A DNA stretch of 36,856 bases from CAYMAZ01 sp964388575. Lineage in GTDB: Bacteria > Bacteroidota > Bacteroidia > Bacteroidales > DTU049. Under the pieces are notes generated by a model that worked only from the letters and a program-made list of their open reading frames with translations, was not told the DNA's origin and made no database searches. The position numbers and the translations under genes are program-made. The DNA lies in NCBI GenBank assembly GCA_964388575.1, contig CAYMAZ010000032.1, forward strand, positions 1 through 36,856, read 5' to 3'. Below, one piece after another: positions 17,301-25,419 of the stretch; within the stretch, counting starts at the first letter, position 1, and each line of letters begins with the position of its first letter.

Positions 17301-17336
17301 AAAAGAGCAGAATTGACTATTCATTTCTGCTCTTTT
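17301..17336. terminator. Bidirectional intrinsic terminator between convergent lipoprotein genes
   Basis: A perfect 12-bp stem AAAAGAGCAGAA (17301-17312) with TTCTGCTCTTTT (17325-17336) encloses a 12-base loop. A- and T-rich flanks allow termination in both directions. Confidence 0.9.
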
Positions 17337-17355
17337 GTTAATTCTAAGATTGACT

Positions 17356-17790
17356 CTAATTTTTTTCGAATGTAAGATAATCTGTTCCACCGTTGCCTCC
17401 ACTTACATCCATAAGTATAATTTTCTTTGAAGAGTTCTCCTGTATGTCCCAGTCATCATTCAGATCTTCAAACGGATCATCAGGTCCAAAGTTTAGATTG
17501 AACTTATTACTACTACTGCTGCTACTTCCTGTTGTTATACTCCATGTTCCTGATATAGTATTGGAAGAACTCACAGCAGTCACGACCCCACCTCCCTGAA
17601 ATTCAAAACCATAATTTGTAAAATGATAGGTTTCATCCTTTCCGCTGTCAATAAATGAAGTGATTTTCCATGTCCCTGACTGTACATCATCATTCACATT
17701 GCTAACCTGATTATTATCTGAATTATCATCACATGATGAAAGTGTCATCCCAAATATCAGAATGGCACCATATAAGAATATTGATTTCAT
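17356..17790 (-). CDS. Small lipoprotein, probably lipocalin-like
   Basis: With the ATG at 17790 the product is 144 residues and opens with a lipoprotein signal (MKSIFLYGAILIFGMTLSSC; Cys20). The mature part carries QSGTWKITSFIDSGKDE, then YGFEFQGGGVVTAV and later GTWSITTG, then KIILMDVSGG. This pattern of GxW followed by short antiparallel strands is seen in lipocalin-like Bacteroidota lipoproteins. A run of serines (GSSSSSSN) in the middle is coded by AGT/AGC triplets and looks like a slippage-prone tract near 17507-17530. A TATATTTG -7 box lies at 17819-17812. Function unknown. Confidence 0.82.
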   Translation of the reverse strand: MKSIFLYGAILIFGMTLSSCDDNSDNNQVSNVNDDVQSGTWKITSFIDSGKDETYHFTNYGFEFQGGGVVTAVSSSNTISGTWSITTGSSSSSSNKFNLNFGPDDPFEDLNDDWDIQENSSKKIILMDVSGGNGGTDYLTFEKN

Positions 17791-17918
17791 AATTGTTAAT
17801 TTGTTAGAATGCAAATATAGTTGTTTTTATTGAGTCTATATACACATATGCAATTATTTAAAAAACATTTAACACTTTTCATGCCTGAAGTCTGAAAAGT
17901 GGTAAACTGCAGATCAAA

Positions 17919-17951
17919 TTTGGACAGGAAACAATTTTTCATGTAAATTTG
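17919..17951 (+). promoter_or_regulatory. Promoter of the TlpA-like/barrel/lpxH operon
   Basis: TTTG (17919-17922), 21-bp spacer, then TAAATTTG (17944-17951): both elements and the spacing fit the Bacteroidota consensus. Predicted start is near 17957, 20 bp before the ATG. Confidence 0.72.
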
Positions 17952-17976
17952 TGTTTCCATTTAAAGCTGATAAAAT

Positions 17977-19185
17977 ATGCTAAGAAATATCTTTAAAGTT
18001 TTTTTAATCCTTACAGTTTTATTTTCAGCATATATCACAGGATGTCACAGTGGCAAGAAAAGGAATGATGTGCACATCTCAGGGAAATTTGTATTTTCAC
18101 GTGGAGAAACACTCTATCTGAAAGAAATCCTTGTTTTTGACAAAGAAACTGTTGATTCGGCCAGGATCAAAGAAAGCGGTGAATTTCATTTTGATGTTCC
18201 TGTTAATGATGTGAAGATTTTGTGGCTTGGCACATCTGAAGATAATTATGTTACGCTCATATGTGAACCGGGTGAAGATGTTAAGTTAACAGGTGATATC
18301 AGAAATCTGCCCTCGTCTTATGGAATCACTGGATCTCCTTCTTCTGAGCTAATTCATGCACTGCAGTCATACACATTTGCGCATTACCGGCAATTTGACA
18401 CCCTGACGATGATCTGGGAAAAACGCAAATATGACAATGACAAATTAGAATTACGGGACTCACTTGACGAGGTGGCACTTCTGGTCTATAAAAACCAGGA
18501 ACAATATGTTAAACAATTTGTCACTGACAACAATGAATCCCTGGCAGCCATTGTTGCTCTGTATCAGATATTCGGCAGAACACCCATACTGGATGAGTTT
18601 GAAAATATTGAACTCTATGAACAAACAGCAGAAGTTTTGAAGGAAAAATATCCCGGCAATCAGCATGTGAATGAACTTGCTGCACGAGTTGCAAAAAACA
18701 GGTTAATACTCAGGGAAAAAGAGGAAATCACACAGAGACTGCAACCCGGCAACCCTGTCCCCGAACTGAGTCTGCCCGACAGAGATGGTGCTCCGGTATC
18801 AATTGCTGATTATAAGGGTTATACGATTCTCATCAACTTTTGGGCGGGCACTTCACCCCAAAGTAGAAAACTAAACCAGGATCTTGTTCAAATTAGCAGA
18901 CAACATGCATCCAAAGGTTTTTTACTTTTTAATGTGTCTTTTGACCCTAATCCTGAAATCTGGAAGAAAGCAGTAAGTCTTGATAATCTGCCCGGAATTC
19001 ATGTGAATGATCAGCGTAATTTGAGTTCTCCAGTTATGAAAATGTTTAATATTTCTGACCTGCCATATACAATTCTGGTTGACAGGGACGGATTCATTGC
19101 CGGAAACGGGATGTCAGCTGAAGAAATAAATCAAAAGCTTTATGAACTGCTTCCGGCACGCAGAACGACAGTCGGTGGTGAGTAA
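17977..19185 (+). CDS. DUF4369/TlpA-like lipoprotein with inactive thioredoxin site
   Basis: The 402-residue protein begins with a lipoprotein signal ending ITGC (Cys23). Residues of about 30-130 match the DUF4369 domain common in Bacteroidota (HISGKFVFSRGETLYL). A thioredoxin/AhpC-TSA fold occupies about residues 258-395 with the usual PELSLPDRDG start and the cis-proline segment LPYTILVDRDG. The active-site loop, normally FWASWCGPC, reads FWAGTSPQS (Trp289 to Ser296): both catalytic cysteines are serines. Thiol exchange is therefore not expected; a binding or chaperone role is possible. The gene heads an operon and overlaps the following barrel gene. Attached to a periplasm-facing membrane by inference. 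Confidence 0.88.
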   Translation: MLRNIFKVFLILTVLFSAYITGCHSGKKRNDVHISGKFVFSRGETLYLKEILVFDKETVDSARIKESGEFHFDVPVNDVKILWLGTSEDNYVTLICEPGEDVKLTGDIRNLPSSYGITGSPSSELIHALQSYTFAHYRQFDTLTMIWEKRKYDNDKLELRDSLDEVALLVYKNQEQYVKQFVTDNNESLAAIVALYQIFGRTPILDEFENIELYEQTAEVLKEKYPGNQHVNELAARVAKNRLILREKEEITQRLQPGNPVPELSLPDRDGAPVSIADYKGYTILINFWAGTSPQSRKLNQDLVQISRQHASKGFLLFNVSFDPNPEIWKKAVSLDNLPGIHVNDQRNLSSPVMKMFNISDLPYTILVDRDGFIAGNGMSAEEINQKLYELLPARRTTVGGE

Positions 19186-20416
19186 GTCATTCATACTGTC
19201 TTTATTCTTCTTGCTGAGTATCACAACATCTGCACAGCATCATAAGAGTTCTGACTCATCAAATACTAAAAGAGAAGTGCTGAAAACAGAAGAACTCAAC
19301 AGCAAAATCAGCAACTATTATTTGGAAAATGGCAAGAGAGCATTATTTTTCATGCCTTTTGCCGGATGGAATATGTATGACAAAATGTTTGCCGGAGCTG
19401 GAATATTTTCTAATCCTGTCAAAGAAACTGCAGTTCGCTACAGGTTTTTTCCATCCTGGTCATTCGGGTCTGACAGATTCCAATATTCGGGAAGAGTTTC
19501 GGTGAGATTCAGTTTAAATAACAGAATTTCCTTCATAGAACCCTACATCAGAGTACAATCAAGCGCCTATGATCTTAAAATGAGAACCATACTGAATTAT
19601 CATTTTTTTCAGGCAGGTTTTGATGTGGGCTTCAAAAACAGAGATGACAAAAAAGAAAAATTAGGATTCCGTATTTCCTGGCAACAGCTCAGACAGGAGC
19701 AATTGCAATGGAATTTGACTGACAGCATGTATTATCCGGTCAAAGATTATTTACATATTTTTGACTTCAAAGCCCATACCAATTTACTTCGCTTTGCCAA
19801 TATCAACCGCCAGGAAATTCATAGTCAGTTCAACAGCAGGATGATAAAAGTGTCCTTTTCAACTTTTCACAGAGTCAATTATGGAGAATATAAAAACTCA
19901 TTGGAAATGCGATTTTTTGCTGGTACTTTTCTTTACAATACCTTTCCTACAAAAGATGACTTTCGTTTCAGATTATCCGGTATTCAGGGGACAAACAACT
20001 ATGCTTTCGACCTGCCCTACCTGAGTCGCTCTGAGACAGGATATAATTTTTTCACAAACCAGATTTATCCTGGTGATGGTTTTTTTAAAACTGCTGTTCC
20101 TCTTGGTCAAAACTGGGAATGGCTTGTTTCACTCAATCTGAGAGCCGACTTTCCCTGGAAAATTCCTCTACAGTTTTACCTGGATATGGGGACTTATAAA
20201 AATGCAGGTTCACTATATCCCGGAAACACAATTGTGCCCTGGAACGGAGGTGTTTCAATTTTAATTTGGAAAGATTATATTGAAATTTTTATACCTTTGC
20301 TCATGTCCGAAGATATAAACCATATTTATGAAATCAATTCAGCAGGATTTTTTGACAGAATCAGCTGGATGATCCGTTTTGATGAATTGAACCCATTTAA
20401 ACTACTGAAGAAATGA
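19178..20416 (+). CDS. Outer-membrane beta-barrel protein, resembling the barrel of M1-peptidase fusions
   Basis: The most sensible start is a GTG at 19178 (19175 also possible), overlapping the TlpA-like stop; it gives the signal peptide SKSFILSLFFLLSITTSAQ. An ATG at 19142 would add 12 residues within the upstream gene. The roughly 412-residue product is rich in alternating aromatic strands and ends in an aromatic/charged tail. The part from RLSGIQGTNNYAFDLPYLSR through GDGFFKTAVPLG to WLVSLNLRADFPWKIPLQFYLDMGTY resembles the C-terminal barrel-like region found in some Bacteroidota M1 peptidases. Here it is free-standing, without HExxH. The stop overlaps lpxH (ATGA). Function not known; surface location is inferred. 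Confidence 0.75.
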   Translation: MSKSFILSLFFLLSITTSAQHHKSSDSSNTKREVLKTEELNSKISNYYLENGKRALFFMPFAGWNMYDKMFAGAGIFSNPVKETAVRYRFFPSWSFGSDRFQYSGRVSVRFSLNNRISFIEPYIRVQSSAYDLKMRTILNYHFFQAGFDVGFKNRDDKKEKLGFRISWQQLRQEQLQWNLTDSMYYPVKDYLHIFDFKAHTNLLRFANINRQEIHSQFNSRMIKVSFSTFHRVNYGEYKNSLEMRFFAGTFLYNTFPTKDDFRFRLSGIQGTNNYAFDLPYLSRSETGYNFFTNQIYPGDGFFKTAVPLGQNWEWLVSLNLRADFPWKIPLQFYLDMGTYKNAGSLYPGNTIVPWNGGVSILIWKDYIEIFIPLLMSEDINHIYEINSAGFFDRISWMIRFDELNPFKLLKK

Positions 20417-21192
20417 AAACTTCGAAGATTGCATACTTTGCTTCAGACATGCATTTTGGAATCCCTGACAGAGAATCTTCCCTTCAACGCGAACAGCTTT
20501 TTGTCAGGTGGCTGAATGATGTATCCGCTGATGCTTCGGATATATTTATTATTGGCGATTTATTTGACTTCTGGTTCGAATGGAAGCATGTTGTCCCCAA
20601 AGGATACATCCGGTTGCTCGGGAAAATGGCTGAGCTATCAGACAGGGGAATTCAGTTTCATTTTTTTATCGGCAACCATGATATGTGGATGTTTTCATAT
20701 TTTGAAGAGGAATTTGATGCAAAAATATACAGGACTGATACAATTCTTACAATTCACGACAAAACACTTTATCTTTCACATGGTGATGGACTGGGACCGG
20801 GTGATCACGGCTACAAATTTATAAAAAAACTGTTTAGAAATAAATTTGCTCAATGGTGCTATGCCAGACTCCACCCAAACTTTGCATCGGGACTTGCCAG
20901 TTTTTTCAGCCATAAAAGCAGGTATTCCAATACTCAAAAAAATGCATCCAACACAGACAGAGAAAGACAGCTCACTGTCAGTCAAATTATTCACGCTAAA
21001 GAAATTCTTAAGACACAACACATTGATTATTTCATTTTTGGACATCAGCATACACCGGTCAAAGAAGAACTAAACGGGTATTCGGTTTTATATAACATCG
21101 GAAACTGGCTGGAAGATTTTACATTTATAAAGCTATACAACGGTAATATCAGCCATATGACATATAGAACAGGTAAAATGGAAGTACTCTAA
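20413..21192 (+). CDS. lpxH: LpxH-type UDP-2,3-diacylglucosamine pyrophosphohydrolase
   Basis: LpxH cuts UDP-2,3-diacylglucosamine to lipid X in lipid A synthesis. The 259-residue calcineurin-like phosphoesterase shows all metal motifs in order: SDMHFG (Asp12, His14), GDLFDFW (Asp49), GNHD (Asn88, His89), SHGDG (His123) and FGHQHTP near residue 210. Length and the membrane-associated helical insert (YKFIKKLFRNKFAQW) are as in LpxH of Bacteroidota. It is the last gene of the TlpA-like/barrel operon, overlapping the barrel gene by four bases. It converges on fabZ-lpxC-lpxD, so lipid A genes meet tail to tail here. The generic calcineurin-like alternative is less likely given the context. Confidence 0.93.
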   Translation: MKTSKIAYFASDMHFGIPDRESSLQREQLFVRWLNDVSADASDIFIIGDLFDFWFEWKHVVPKGYIRLLGKMAELSDRGIQFHFFIGNHDMWMFSYFEEEFDAKIYRTDTILTIHDKTLYLSHGDGLGPGDHGYKFIKKLFRNKFAQWCYARLHPNFASGLASFFSHKSRYSNTQKNASNTDRERQLTVSQIIHAKEILKTQHIDYFIFGHQHTPVKEELNGYSVLYNIGNWLEDFTFIKLYNGNISHMTYRTGKMEVL

Positions 21193-21249
21193 AAGAGTGA
21201 TTTCAAATAATAGAAAATTAATTTCTGGAAAATCCTGAATAAAAGCAGT

Positions 21250-21735
21250 TTATACTTCTGGTTTCCTTGCGATCTGTGCAAGCATTTCAGCTTCAACAAC
21301 AATCTGACCTGCAACCCATCCTTTTCCTGACATATGGCATAAACCTCTTCTGATGGGAGATATAAGTTCAAGATCGAAAATAATTGTATCACCGGGAACA
21401 ACTTTCTTACGAAATTTCACGCCATCAATTTTCATAAAGTAGGTGAGGTAATTCTCAGGATCAGGCACAGTGCTTAATATGAAAATCCCACCTGTTTGAG
21501 CCATCGCTTCTATCTGAATAACACCGGGAAATACGGGTTCCTCGGGAAAATGTCCAACAAAAAAGGATTCATTCATTGTAATATTCTTAATCCCTGTAAC
21601 ACCATTTTCGCGAAGTTCAGTAATTTTATCCACAAATAAAAAAGGAGGTCTGTGAGGTAACAATTTCATAATCCCGTTTATATCATACACAGGCGGGATT
21701 TCCGGATTGTACATGGGGATTCTTTCTGCTGTCAT
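21250..21735 (-). CDS. fabZ: FabZ, 3-hydroxyacyl-ACP dehydratase (separate from LpxC)
   Basis: FabZ dehydrates 3-hydroxyacyl-ACP in fatty-acid elongation. The 161-residue hotdog protein has the catalytic His62 in FFVGHFPEEPVFPG and Glu76 in VIQIEAMAQTGG, with the N-terminal IMKLLPHRPPFLFVDKI motif. In most Bacteroidota that I know, FabZ is the C-terminal half of a bifunctional LpxC/FabZ protein. Here LpxC ends in a stop codon that overlaps the FabZ ATG (ATGA), giving two coupled proteins. The FabZ frame stays open for at least 11 codons upstream of that ATG, so a single-base change could restore a fusion. Confidence 0.95.
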   Translation of the reverse strand: MTAERIPMYNPEIPPVYDINGIMKLLPHRPPFLFVDKITELRENGVTGIKNITMNESFFVGHFPEEPVFPGVIQIEAMAQTGGIFILSTVPDPENYLTYFMKIDGVKFRKKVVPGDTIIFDLELISPIRRGLCHMSGKGWVAGQIVVEAEMLAQIARKPEV

Positions 21736-22649
21736 ATGCCATTCATTAAATGTTTCCTTAGGATTTTGGCAAAATCAGTATTTGTTTTGTGACCTGGCCG
21801 GTATGCAATAATTTTTCCTGTAAACGGGACTCCTACTAGTGTTAAATCTCCCAGAATATCAATGAGTTTATGTCTTGCAGGTTCATTATCAAATCTCAGT
21901 TCAACATTATTCAAAATACCTTCCTCTCTCACCTGAATATCTGGCATATTGAAATATTCGATCAATCTCTTCTGTTCTTCATCAGAGATCACGTGATCAA
22001 TAAATATAATTGCATTCTGCAAATGTCCTCCTTTTATCAGCCCATTTTTCAGCATTGGTTCAATCTCATGCAAAAAAGCAAAAGTACGGGCAGGAGCAAA
22101 ATCAGATCCAAAGTCTTCAATCTTTTCCATCACCACGTTCTGGGGTGGAATCGTTTGAGATTTATAATCTATTGTACATGAAATTGATAATTTGTCATCG
22201 GGTTCAATTGCAATATGAACATCTTTTTCCTCATCATAAATCTCATATCTCTCTTTCAGCTGATGAACTTTACGCTCAGCATCCTGCTCCACAACACCTG
22301 ATTTTCTGAGTATTTCAATATATCCTGCAGCACTACCGTCGATGATTGGAATTTCTTCACAATTGATTTCAACAATAACATTATCGATCTGCATCCCTGC
22401 AATGGCAGCAAGTAAATGTTCTATTGTCTTTACAGTTACAACACCATTACTAATTGTTGTCCCCCTGGATGTGTCGGTGACATAATCAGCAATTGCTCTG
22501 ATGGTATTCTCACCCTGCAGATCTGTTCTTCTGAACACAATACCTTGATCGGGATCCCCGGGCAAAAATCTCAGATATACTTCTTTTCCTGTATGCAACC
22601 CTTTTCCGTTCAGTTCACAGGAATTGCGAATCGTTCTTTGTTTATCCAT
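21732..22649 (-). CDS. lpxC: LpxC, UDP-3-O-acyl-N-acetylglucosamine deacetylase
   Basis: LpxC catalyses the committed zinc-dependent deacetylation of lipid A synthesis. In 305 residues the usual signatures are complete: GKGLHTGKEV at 15-24, VKTIEHLLAAI with zinc ligand His78, the zinc pair His260 and Asp264 in HKLIDILGD, and catalytic His287 in PGHKTN. Length equals the deacetylase alone, unlike the roughly 460-residue LpxC/FabZ fusion usual in the phylum. It lies 45 bp after lpxD and overlaps fabZ by four bases. Cytoplasmic. Confidence 0.97.
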   Translation of the reverse strand: MDKQRTIRNSCELNGKGLHTGKEVYLRFLPGDPDQGIVFRRTDLQGENTIRAIADYVTDTSRGTTISNGVVTVKTIEHLLAAIAGMQIDNVIVEINCEEIPIIDGSAAGYIEILRKSGVVEQDAERKVHQLKERYEIYDEEKDVHIAIEPDDKLSISCTIDYKSQTIPPQNVVMEKIEDFGSDFAPARTFAFLHEIEPMLKNGLIKGGHLQNAIIFIDHVISDEEQKRLIEYFNMPDIQVREEGILNNVELRFDNEPARHKLIDILGDLTLVGVPFTGKIIAYRPGHKTNTDFAKILRKHLMNGI

Positions 22650-22694
22650 TTCGGTTGCAAAAATACAACTTTTGTTGAAAACAGGATCAGTTTT

Positions 22695-23726
22695 TTATTC
22701 TCGGACCATTTTTTCAAGTCTGGTCAGCCTTTTATGCAGTTCTTCAATGTTTTTGAAAAGAATAAATGCTCTTTTGTATTTTGATGCGTCAAAGGCTGGA
22801 GAGCCCATTACCTGTGTATTGTCGCTGATATTGTTTGCAATTCCGGATTGTGCAGCTATGCTCACTTTGTTGCCTATTTGTATATGCCCGGACAAACCTG
22901 CCTGTCCTCCAATCATACAATTCTCACCAACTTTTGAAGAACCTGAAATTCCTGCCTGTGATGCAATGACTGTATTTTTTCCGATTTCACAATTATGTGC
23001 AATCTGAATCAGATTGTCCAGTTTTGTTCCTCTGCAGACGATTGTTGAATTAAATGTTGCACGGTCAATAGTTGTATTTGCCCCAATCTCAACATGATCT
23101 TCAATCACAACATTGCCCAGCTGTGGAATCTTTTGGTATTCGCCGTTTTCCAAAGGTGCAAAGCCAAAACCATCGGCTCCGATGACTGCTCCTGAATGGA
23201 TAATGCAGTAATTTCCAATGACGGTCCCTGAGTATAATTTCACTCCTGAATACAAAGTTGCTTTTTTACCAATAATGCATGCATCATCTACAAATGTGTG
23301 TGGATAAATTTTCACGCCGCTGCCAATTTGTACATTTTCACCGATAACAACATAATCAGAAATCCAAACATTTTCCGGATCCTCAAATGTCACAGTTTCG
23401 TGAATCACAGCAGTTTTCGAAATGCCATTTTTGTCCTTTTGCATTGCCTGACTGACCATGTTCAGCAATGAAGCAAATGCCTGATATGCATTATCAACCC
23501 GCACAAGTGTTGTTTTGATTTCACGCTCAGGAATAAAGTCCCTGTTCACAATTACCAAAGATGCCTGAGTACTGTAAATGTATTTTGTGTATGCCGGATT
23601 AGCGAGAAATGTAACTGTTTCAGGCTTTCCATCCTCAATTTTAGAAATATTCCTGACAATCACATAAGGATCACCTTCTACGATTCCTCCTAAAAATTCT
23701 GCAATTTGTTGTGCTGTAAATTTCAT
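22695..23726 (-). CDS. lpxD: LpxD, UDP-3-O-(3-hydroxyacyl)glucosamine N-acyltransferase
   Basis: LpxD adds the second 3-hydroxyacyl chain to the glucosamine made by LpxC. The 343-residue protein has the uridine-binding N-terminal domain (MKFTAQQIAEFLGG through NPAYTKYI, about residues 1-100). A left-handed beta-helix of hexapeptide repeats follows, including the catalytic His region IQIAHNCEIGKNT and ISGSSKVGENCMIGGQAG. A C-terminal helix (LFKNIEELHKRLTRLEKMV) closes it, as in known LpxD trimers. It opens the lpxD-lpxC-fabZ run; a possible TAAATTCG -7 box lies at 23751-23744. lpxA, often next in this cluster, is absent here. Confidence 0.97.
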   Translation of the reverse strand: MKFTAQQIAEFLGGIVEGDPYVIVRNISKIEDGKPETVTFLANPAYTKYIYSTQASLVIVNRDFIPEREIKTTLVRVDNAYQAFASLLNMVSQAMQKDKNGISKTAVIHETVTFEDPENVWISDYVVIGENVQIGSGVKIYPHTFVDDACIIGKKATLYSGVKLYSGTVIGNYCIIHSGAVIGADGFGFAPLENGEYQKIPQLGNVVIEDHVEIGANTTIDRATFNSTIVCRGTKLDNLIQIAHNCEIGKNTVIASQAGISGSSKVGENCMIGGQAGLSGHIQIGNKVSIAAQSGIANNISDNTQVMGSPAFDASKYKRAFILFKNIEELHKRLTRLEKMVRE

Positions 23727-23809
23727 GATTCAAAAATTTACTGCGAATTTACTAATAAAACCCAATAAGCAGAATTTTAAATAACTGCAATAATTCTATT
23801 CTGAACTTC

Positions 23810-24973
23810 TTAATAAAGGAAACTGAGCAAAATTCCTGCAGCAACAGCACTTCCGATGACTCCGGCTACATTTGGTGCCATGGCATGCATCAGAAGGTGA
23901 TTCGTGGGATCATATTCCAGCCCCACATGCTGCGAAACACGAGCACTGTCAGGAACAGCTGATACACCAGAATTCCCGATGAGAGGATTAATTTTGTTTC
24001 CTTCTTTAAGAAAGATATTCATAAACTTAACAAATAAAACCCCTGCGGCTGTTGCAACAATAAATGAAGCAGCACCAAGCGCAAATATTCCTACTGATTT
24101 TGTATTGAGAAATGTGGTTGCCTGGGTAGAGGCTCCGACTGTTAAGCCGAGTAAAATGGTTACAATATCTATCATAGGCCCTGCTGCAGTATCTGCAAGT
24201 CTACGGGTTACACCACTCTCCTTGAGCAAATTGCCGAAGAAAAGCATCCCCAGGAGCGGAAGTCCGGTTGGAACAAGAAAACAGGTCAGGAGAATGCCGA
24301 TAATCGGAAACAGTATTTTTTCACGCTTACTGACTGCACGTGGTGGTTTCATGCGAATGAGTTTTTCTTTTCTGGTTGTCAGCAATTTCATGATAGGGGC
24401 CTGAATCACCGGAACTAGAGCCATATACGAATATGCTGAAATGGCAATTGCTCCCATCAGGTCAGGTGCAAGTTTTGAGGCAATAAAAATTGCAGTTGGT
24501 CCATCCGCTCCACCGATAATTCCGATTGCTCCGGCCTCGTTTGGTGAAAACCCCAGTTGTAGTGCTGTCATGTATGCTGCAAAAATTCCAAACTGAGCTG
24601 CTGCACCAATCAGAATAAGTCTTGGATTTGATATAAGGGTTGAAAAGTCGGTCATTGCCCCAATACCAAGAAATATTAACGGTGGATACACTCCTGAAAT
24701 CACTCCGAAATACAAATAATTTAAAACGCTCCCCTGTTCATATATTCCAATTTTCATTCCAGGGAAAAAGGGAATATTCCCCACAATAATTCCAAATCCG
24801 ATCGGAACAAGCAGCAATGGTTCATATTCTTTGGCAATACCAAGATAAATAAACACGAGGCCAATGGCAATCATAATCATATGCCCCCATGTCATATTCC
24901 CAAATGCAGAATACTCAAAAAACTGAACGACATGACTAAAAACAAAATCAAAAAAACCTCCGGCTTCATTCAT
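23810..24973 (-). CDS. Sodium-pump decarboxylase beta subunit (OadB/MmdB)
   Basis: This is the integral-membrane subunit that couples decarboxylation of carboxybiotin to Na+ export. The 387-residue protein has roughly nine to eleven membrane spans and the hallmark GGADGPTAIFIASKLAP, with Asp157 matching the functionally required Asp of OadB. LLLVPIGFGIIVGNIP, then GSVLNYLYFGVISGVYPPLIFLGIG, and the late MAPNVAGVIGSAVAAG are also typical. It is the last gene of the Mce-MmdA-OadG-BCCP-OadB operon, 3 bp after the biotin carrier. With MmdA upstream it belongs to methylmalonyl-CoA decarboxylase rather than an oxaloacetate enzyme. Confidence 0.95.
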   Translation of the reverse strand: MNEAGGFFDFVFSHVVQFFEYSAFGNMTWGHMIMIAIGLVFIYLGIAKEYEPLLLVPIGFGIIVGNIPFFPGMKIGIYEQGSVLNYLYFGVISGVYPPLIFLGIGAMTDFSTLISNPRLILIGAAAQFGIFAAYMTALQLGFSPNEAGAIGIIGGADGPTAIFIASKLAPDLMGAIAISAYSYMALVPVIQAPIMKLLTTRKEKLIRMKPPRAVSKREKILFPIIGILLTCFLVPTGLPLLGMLFFGNLLKESGVTRRLADTAAGPMIDIVTILLGLTVGASTQATTFLNTKSVGIFALGAASFIVATAAGVLFVKFMNIFLKEGNKINPLIGNSGVSAVPDSARVSQHVGLEYDPTNHLLMHAMAPNVAGVIGSAVAAGILLSFLY

Positions 24974-24976
24974 TGC

Positions 24977-25414
24977 TTAATCTCCTATAACAAGTAAAAC
25001 ATCACCCTCCATGACAGAATCTCCTTTTGCACATTTGAGTGTCTGAATAACACCTTCACGGGGTGCGTGAAGAGCATTTTCCATTTTCATTGCTTCAAGT
25101 GTAATGATTTTTTGACCAGCAGTCACCTTGTCTCCCAGTTTTACATGCAATTCCAGAATTGTTCCGGGAAGCGGGGATTTGACAGTTCCAGCTGATTTTG
25201 ACTCATCTGGAGTATTGGTTTTTGCTTTTGCTCCTTCAGAGATTGCGCTGACTTCAGACCTCACAATTTTTGGTGTCTTTTGCTGCACAATACTTCTGTC
25301 AATCTGTACATCAAAAGTAGAACCATTCACTGTTACCTGTGCAAGATGATCTTCAATATTTCCGATTTCAACATCGTAAATATTACCATTGATTGTAAAT
25401 TTGAATTTTTTCAT
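24977..25414 (-). CDS. Biotin carboxyl carrier protein of methylmalonyl-CoA decarboxylase
   Basis: The carrier moves CO2 on biotin from MmdA to the membrane subunit. I take the ATG at 25414 (MKKFKFTINGNIYDVEIG); an upstream GTG at 25420 would overlap the OadG stop. The protein of 145 residues has a short N-terminal region, a flexible Lys/Ser/Thr-rich linker (about 45-77) and a biotinyl domain. The biotin site is Lys110 in EAMKMENALHAP. The PLPGTILELHVKLGDKV start of the domain is typical of decarboxylase gamma/delta carriers. It sits between the OadG-like and OadB genes in the same operon. Confidence 0.95.
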   Translation of the reverse strand: MKKFKFTINGNIYDVEIGNIEDHLAQVTVNGSTFDVQIDRSIVQQKTPKIVRSEVSAISEGAKAKTNTPDESKSAGTVKSPLPGTILELHVKLGDKVTAGQKIITLEAMKMENALHAPREGVIQTLKCAKGDSVMEGDVLLVIGD

Positions 25415-25419
25415 AATCA

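Noticed and set aside
17507..17530. Triplet repeat (ACT/GCT) as a microsatellite or phase-variation tract
   Set aside because: Triplet changes keep frame and merely lengthen a serine run inside the small lipoprotein, so there is no evidence for switching.
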